Shown piece by piece: positions 61,156-64,000 of a DNA stretch of 64,000 nt (positions are counted from its first letter, which is position 1; each line of letters starts with the position of its first letter). The position numbers and the translations under genes were made by a program. Source of the stretch: an uncultured Lachnospiraceae bacterium (GTDB lineage Bacteria; Bacillota; Clostridia; Lachnospirales; Lachnospiraceae); contig CAMKQH010000006.1 of assembly GCA_946414885.1 (NCBI GenBank), positions 1 through 64,000 on the forward strand. The letters run 5' to 3'. The notes under the pieces are model-generated. The model did not search any database. It was not told the origin of the DNA and saw only the letters and a list, made by a program, of their open reading frames with translations.

Positions 61156-64000
61156 ATGAGTCGCAAGTGTATTATTGCCGAGGAGGATCAATTAACAAGT
61201 TTTGTATTGGAGACTACTTCTTTCCCGGGCGTACAGCGCATAGCGGAAAAGGTTGCCAAGGACGTGAAGGCGGTTTGCGGCGCGCTGCCGAGGATCGCAG
61301 TTCAGGACGTGCTGCCCAAGGAGCAGATCTCCGCGGAAGGCGGAATGAAAGCCCTCGAGGACTTTTTCGATAAGGGCGTGGTTTTTGTGGCTACGCTTGG
61401 AAACAGCGAAACCCTGGAGTATCTGGTTGATTTTGGCGTGTACGACGCAACGCTGATTAGGGGAAAGAGAGAAGTTTACAGCATTTCCATCATTGGGAAT
61501 TCCCTAATGATCGTGGGAAGCGATAAGCTTGGAACCATCTATGGACTTTTTGCGCTGTCAGAGTATATCGGGGTTTCGCCCATGGTGAAGTTCGGCGATG
61601 CAGTGCCGCAGCCCCAAAAGTCCTTGGTGGCAAAGGAGGACATTGAGACGGTGTCCAAGGAGCCCAGCGTGAAATACCGCGGCTTCTTCATCAATGACGA
61701 GTGGCCTTGTTTTGGAACCTGGGCGATGAACCACTTTGGAGGCGTCAACGCAAAGCTGTACGATCAGGTATTTGAGTTCCTGCTTCGCATGAAGGGCAAT
61801 TATCTCTGGCCTGCCATGTGGGCATCCAGCTTCCCTCTGGATGGTCCCGGAAGTCAGAATGAGGAACTGGCGGACATGTATGGCATTACCGTTGCGTATT
61901 CCCATCATGAGCCGTGCCTTCGCGCAAGTGAGGAGTGGGACAAGGTGAAGGGACCGGATTCCCGTTACGGAAATGAGTGGAACTTCCATACCAATCAGGG
62001 CGGACTTCTCAATTATTGGATGGATTCCCTGAAGAGAAGCGGAAAATACAACCACATGGTGACCATCGGCATGCGCGGTGAGCGTGACAGCTCCATGCTT
62101 GGGCCGGATTCCACCATGAAGGATAACATTGACCTTTTGAAGAGCGTGATCAAGGCCCAGAGGGGATTGATCATGCATTACGTGAACTTTGACCTGAACA
62201 AGGTGCCGCAGCTTCTCGCCCTCTACAAGGAAGTGGAAGCATACTTCTATGGCGATGCGGAGACCGAGGGCCTGAAGGATTGGGAAGAGCTGGAGAACGT
62301 CATCTTCATGCTCTGTGAGGATAATTACGGTCACATGAGAACCCTGCCGACGGCGGACATCCGCAATCACAAGGGCGGATTCGGCATGTATTATCACCTG
62401 GATTATCACGGCGGTCCCGTTTCCTACGAGTGGATGCCTTCGACGCCGCTGTCCCTGATCTGGGAGCAGATGACGGAAGCTTATGAGTATGGCATCAAAG
62501 ACGTTTGGATCGTGAACGTGGGCGACGTCAAGGGAAATGAAGTGGCACTGAATTACTTCCTTGACCTGGCATATGATTTTGAAAAGTGGGGCAGCAGTGC
62601 CGTCAACAGTTGGAGACGGTACCTGTCGCAGTGGGCCGGCAAGGTGTTCACCGGTGCCACGAAGGAGCAGCAGCAGGCGCTGGCTGACATCTATGAGGGC
62701 TTTGTGAAGCTGAACTTTATGAGAAGGCCCGAGGCATTGCATGCGGGAACCTATCATCCCTGCAACTACGATGAGACGGCGCGGATGCTGAAGACCATCG
62801 CAAAGCTGGAGGAATTAAACGAGAAGACCTTTGAAGCCTTAGACAGGGTTTCCAAGCTTCCGGCATACAGCATGATCTATTATCCGGCCCGCAGCAGCAT
62901 GAACCTGCTGAAGATGCAGCTTTACGCCGGAAAGAACCAGTATTACGCGGCGCAGGGCCGTAAGGTGGCAAATGTTTACGGTGACCTGGTGAAACAGTGC
63001 ATCGAGGAAGACAAGAATCTTGCGAATGAGTTTAAGGAATTCCGTAACGGCAAATGGGCCGGCATGGAGTTGGAAAAGCACGTCGGCTTCACTAAGTGGA
63101 ATGACGACGGATGGAAGTATCCCGTGAGAAGCGTCGTGGAGCCCGTGACGGCGCCGAGACTTAGCGTTTCGCGTTCGGACGATCCGAGACTTGCAACGAA
63201 GAATTACGGTGCGCCGCAGTGCATCTTCGTGCATGATTTTCTGGATCTGACGAAGAATCACGTGACGCTGGAAATCAGCAATGACGGTATTGGAAGCCTG
63301 CCGTTTGCGGTAAAGGCAGCCGAAGGGGAGATTCCTTCCTGGCTGATCCTGTCCCAGACGGAGGGCGAGACGGAGAACCTTACGGAACTGGTATTGTCTT
63401 GCGACCGCGTGCAGTTGGAGAAGGCCATTCTAGCCAGCCGGGGTGAAGACGGAACGCTGGAAAATGACGGCGTTCAGAGTGCCATGCTATTGATCACCGC
63501 AGGTGATGCCGTGGTGGCAGTGAGCGTCAAGGCAGCGAACGCGGACGTGAGTGGTTTGGAGGCTGGGACGTTCCTGCCGGATCCGGAAGACGGCGTGATC
63601 GTCATGGAAGCAAACCACTATGCCGAGAAGAAAGACGTGGGCGGAGTTGGATTTGTGCATCTTGAGGGACATGGCAGAAGCGGCAACGGCATGAAGGTGC
63701 TGCCTTCCACGGAAGAGTTCCAGCCGAAGGGTGAGAAGCCTGAACTGATCTATCGGTTCATGATTCCTGAGGAAGGAAAGTATCGCGTGGAGCTTTGGAC
63801 TTCTCCCGTCAATTCCGTAGTGAATAATCGTGCGCTTCGCGTACATTTGGAGAACGGAACGCAGTCGAAGAACCTGAACGTTCTGAATCCGAGCTATCGC
63901 GGCGGTGATTACAATGATCCCAAGTGGTCTGCGGCGGTCATGAACCAGATCCACGTGGTTGGCACGGACATGAATTTCGAGCAGGGAACGCAGTTCCTGA
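61156..64000 (+). CDS. GH115 xylan alpha-1,2-glucuronidase, 3' end beyond the window
   Basis: The frame opens at the ATG at 61156 and stays open for 948 codons to the window end. GH115 enzymes remove glucuronic or methylglucuronic acid from xylan. Family signs are VKYRGFFINDEWPCFGTWA, MKGNYLWPAMWAS, AYSHHEPCLRASEEWD, MRGERDSSM, MLCEDNYGHMRTLPTADIR and DVWIVNVGDVKGNE. The family is usually about 950-1000 residues, so only a short C-terminal piece is missing. No signal peptide. It is the third gene of the cytoplasmic xylo-oligosaccharide set. Confidence 0.92.
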   Translation, partial: MSRKCIIAEEDQLTSFVLETTSFPGVQRIAEKVAKDVKAVCGALPRIAVQDVLPKEQISAEGGMKALEDFFDKGVVFVATLGNSETLEYLVDFGVYDATLIRGKREVYSISIIGNSLMIVGSDKLGTIYGLFALSEYIGVSPMVKFGDAVPQPQKSLVAKEDIETVSKEPSVKYRGFFINDEWPCFGTWAMNHFGGVNAKLYDQVFEFLLRMKGNYLWPAMWASSFPLDGPGSQNEELADMYGITVAYSHHEPCLRASEEWDKVKGPDSRYGNEWNFHTNQGGLLNYWMDSLKRSGKYNHMVTIGMRGERDSSMLGPDSTMKDNIDLLKSVIKAQRGLIMHYVNFDLNKVPQLLALYKEVEAYFYGDAETEGLKDWEELENVIFMLCEDNYGHMRTLPTADIRNHKGGFGMYYHLDYHGGPVSYEWMPSTPLSLIWEQMTEAYEYGIKDVWIVNVGDVKGNEVALNYFLDLAYDFEKWGSSAVNSWRRYLSQWAGKVFTGATKEQQQALADIYEGFVKLNFMRRPEALHAGTYHPCNYDETARMLKTIAKLEELNEKTFEALDRVSKLPAYSMIYYPARSSMNLLKMQLYAGKNQYYAAQGRKVANVYGDLVKQCIEEDKNLANEFKEFRNGKWAGMELEKHVGFTKWNDDGWKYPVRSVVEPVTAPRLSVSRSDDPRLATKNYGAPQCIFVHDFLDLTKNHVTLEISNDGIGSLPFAVKAAEGEIPSWLILSQTEGETENLTELVLSCDRVQLEKAILASRGEDGTLENDGVQSAMLLITAGDAVVAVSVKAANADVSGLEAGTFLPDPEDGVIVMEANHYAEKKDVGGVGFVHLEGHGRSGNGMKVLPSTEEFQPKGEKPELIYRFMIPEEGKYRVELWTSPVNSVVNNRALRVHLENGTQSKNLNVLNPSYRGGDYNDPKWSAAVMNQIHVVGTDMNFEQGTQFL

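Noticed and set aside
1-64000. CRISPR arrays, tRNA or rRNA genes, insertion sequences
   Set aside because: No regularly spaced direct repeats, cloverleaf-like segments, rRNA or transposase frames were seen; weak or degenerate cases could be missed by eye.

Overview
The window looks like a chromosome segment from a low-to-mid GC Firmicute of the Clostridia, most likely a xylan-using Lachnospiraceae. The pointers are purine-rich AGGAGG-type ribosome sites, a HrcA/CIRCE element, a Bce-type two-component/ABC module, a c-di-GMP-I riboswitch, and a GH8/SGNH esterase/GH115 xylan set typical of gut and rumen Lachnospiraceae. The taxonomic call is inference; no rRNA, tRNA or marker phylogeny is available here.

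Region 1 (1-14.1 kb) is a defence island. It starts with a type I restriction system whose hsdS is split: an N-terminal half on the + strand is cut short at a 14-bp inverted repeat, and a startless C-terminal half lies on the - strand, so inversion of the segment would rebuild a full HsdS in frame. Then come hsdR, a 1897-residue SWIM/transglutaminase-like/DUF4011/SF1 helicase/Vsr-like nuclease protein, a soluble FtsK-type ATPase, an McrB-McrC pair, and a predicted lipoprotein of unknown role.

Region 2 (15.2-27.4 kb) is the most unusual part. A consensus promoter is followed by a c-di-GMP-I (GEMM-I) riboswitch and an intrinsic terminator, then eight tightly packed genes: a small HTH protein, a small zinc-ribbon protein, ZorA (MotA-like motor with long coiled tail), ZorB (MotB/OmpA-like), a ZorC-like EH-signature protein, a Sel1/UvrD-type helicase, and DrmA-like and DrmB-like (DUF1998) proteins. 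This joins the Zorya ABC set to the DISARM DrmAB core, without ZorD, ZorE, DrmC or a methyltransferase in the window, and apparently under second-messenger control.

Region 3 (27.5-34.6 kb) is an accessory cluster of Lrp-type regulator, free RNA polymerase alpha-CTD-like protein, J-domain protein, HIRAN-domain protein and several very small proteins, shaped by serial partial duplications. The tail of the alpha-CTD gene occurs three times.

Region 4 (34.6-58.0 kb) is mostly ordinary chromosome: TetR/SDR/condensation-like operon, MerR regulator with a 19-bp-spacer promoter, LysR regulator divergent from metE-metF, CIRCE-controlled hsp20, Nudix hydrolase, hisS and aspS separated by a ~240-bp strongly self-complementary element, a Sfp-type transferase with a 9-residue tandem repeat, a heterodimeric ABC exporter, a cell-wall amidase, and a BceRSAB-like antimicrobial peptide sensing and resistance module.

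Region 5 (58.1-64.0 kb) is a xylan oligosaccharide operon: GH8 reducing-end exo-oligoxylanase, SGNH esterase, and a GH115 alpha-glucuronidase that runs off the window end. None of the three has a visible signal peptide, so they probably act in the cytoplasm.
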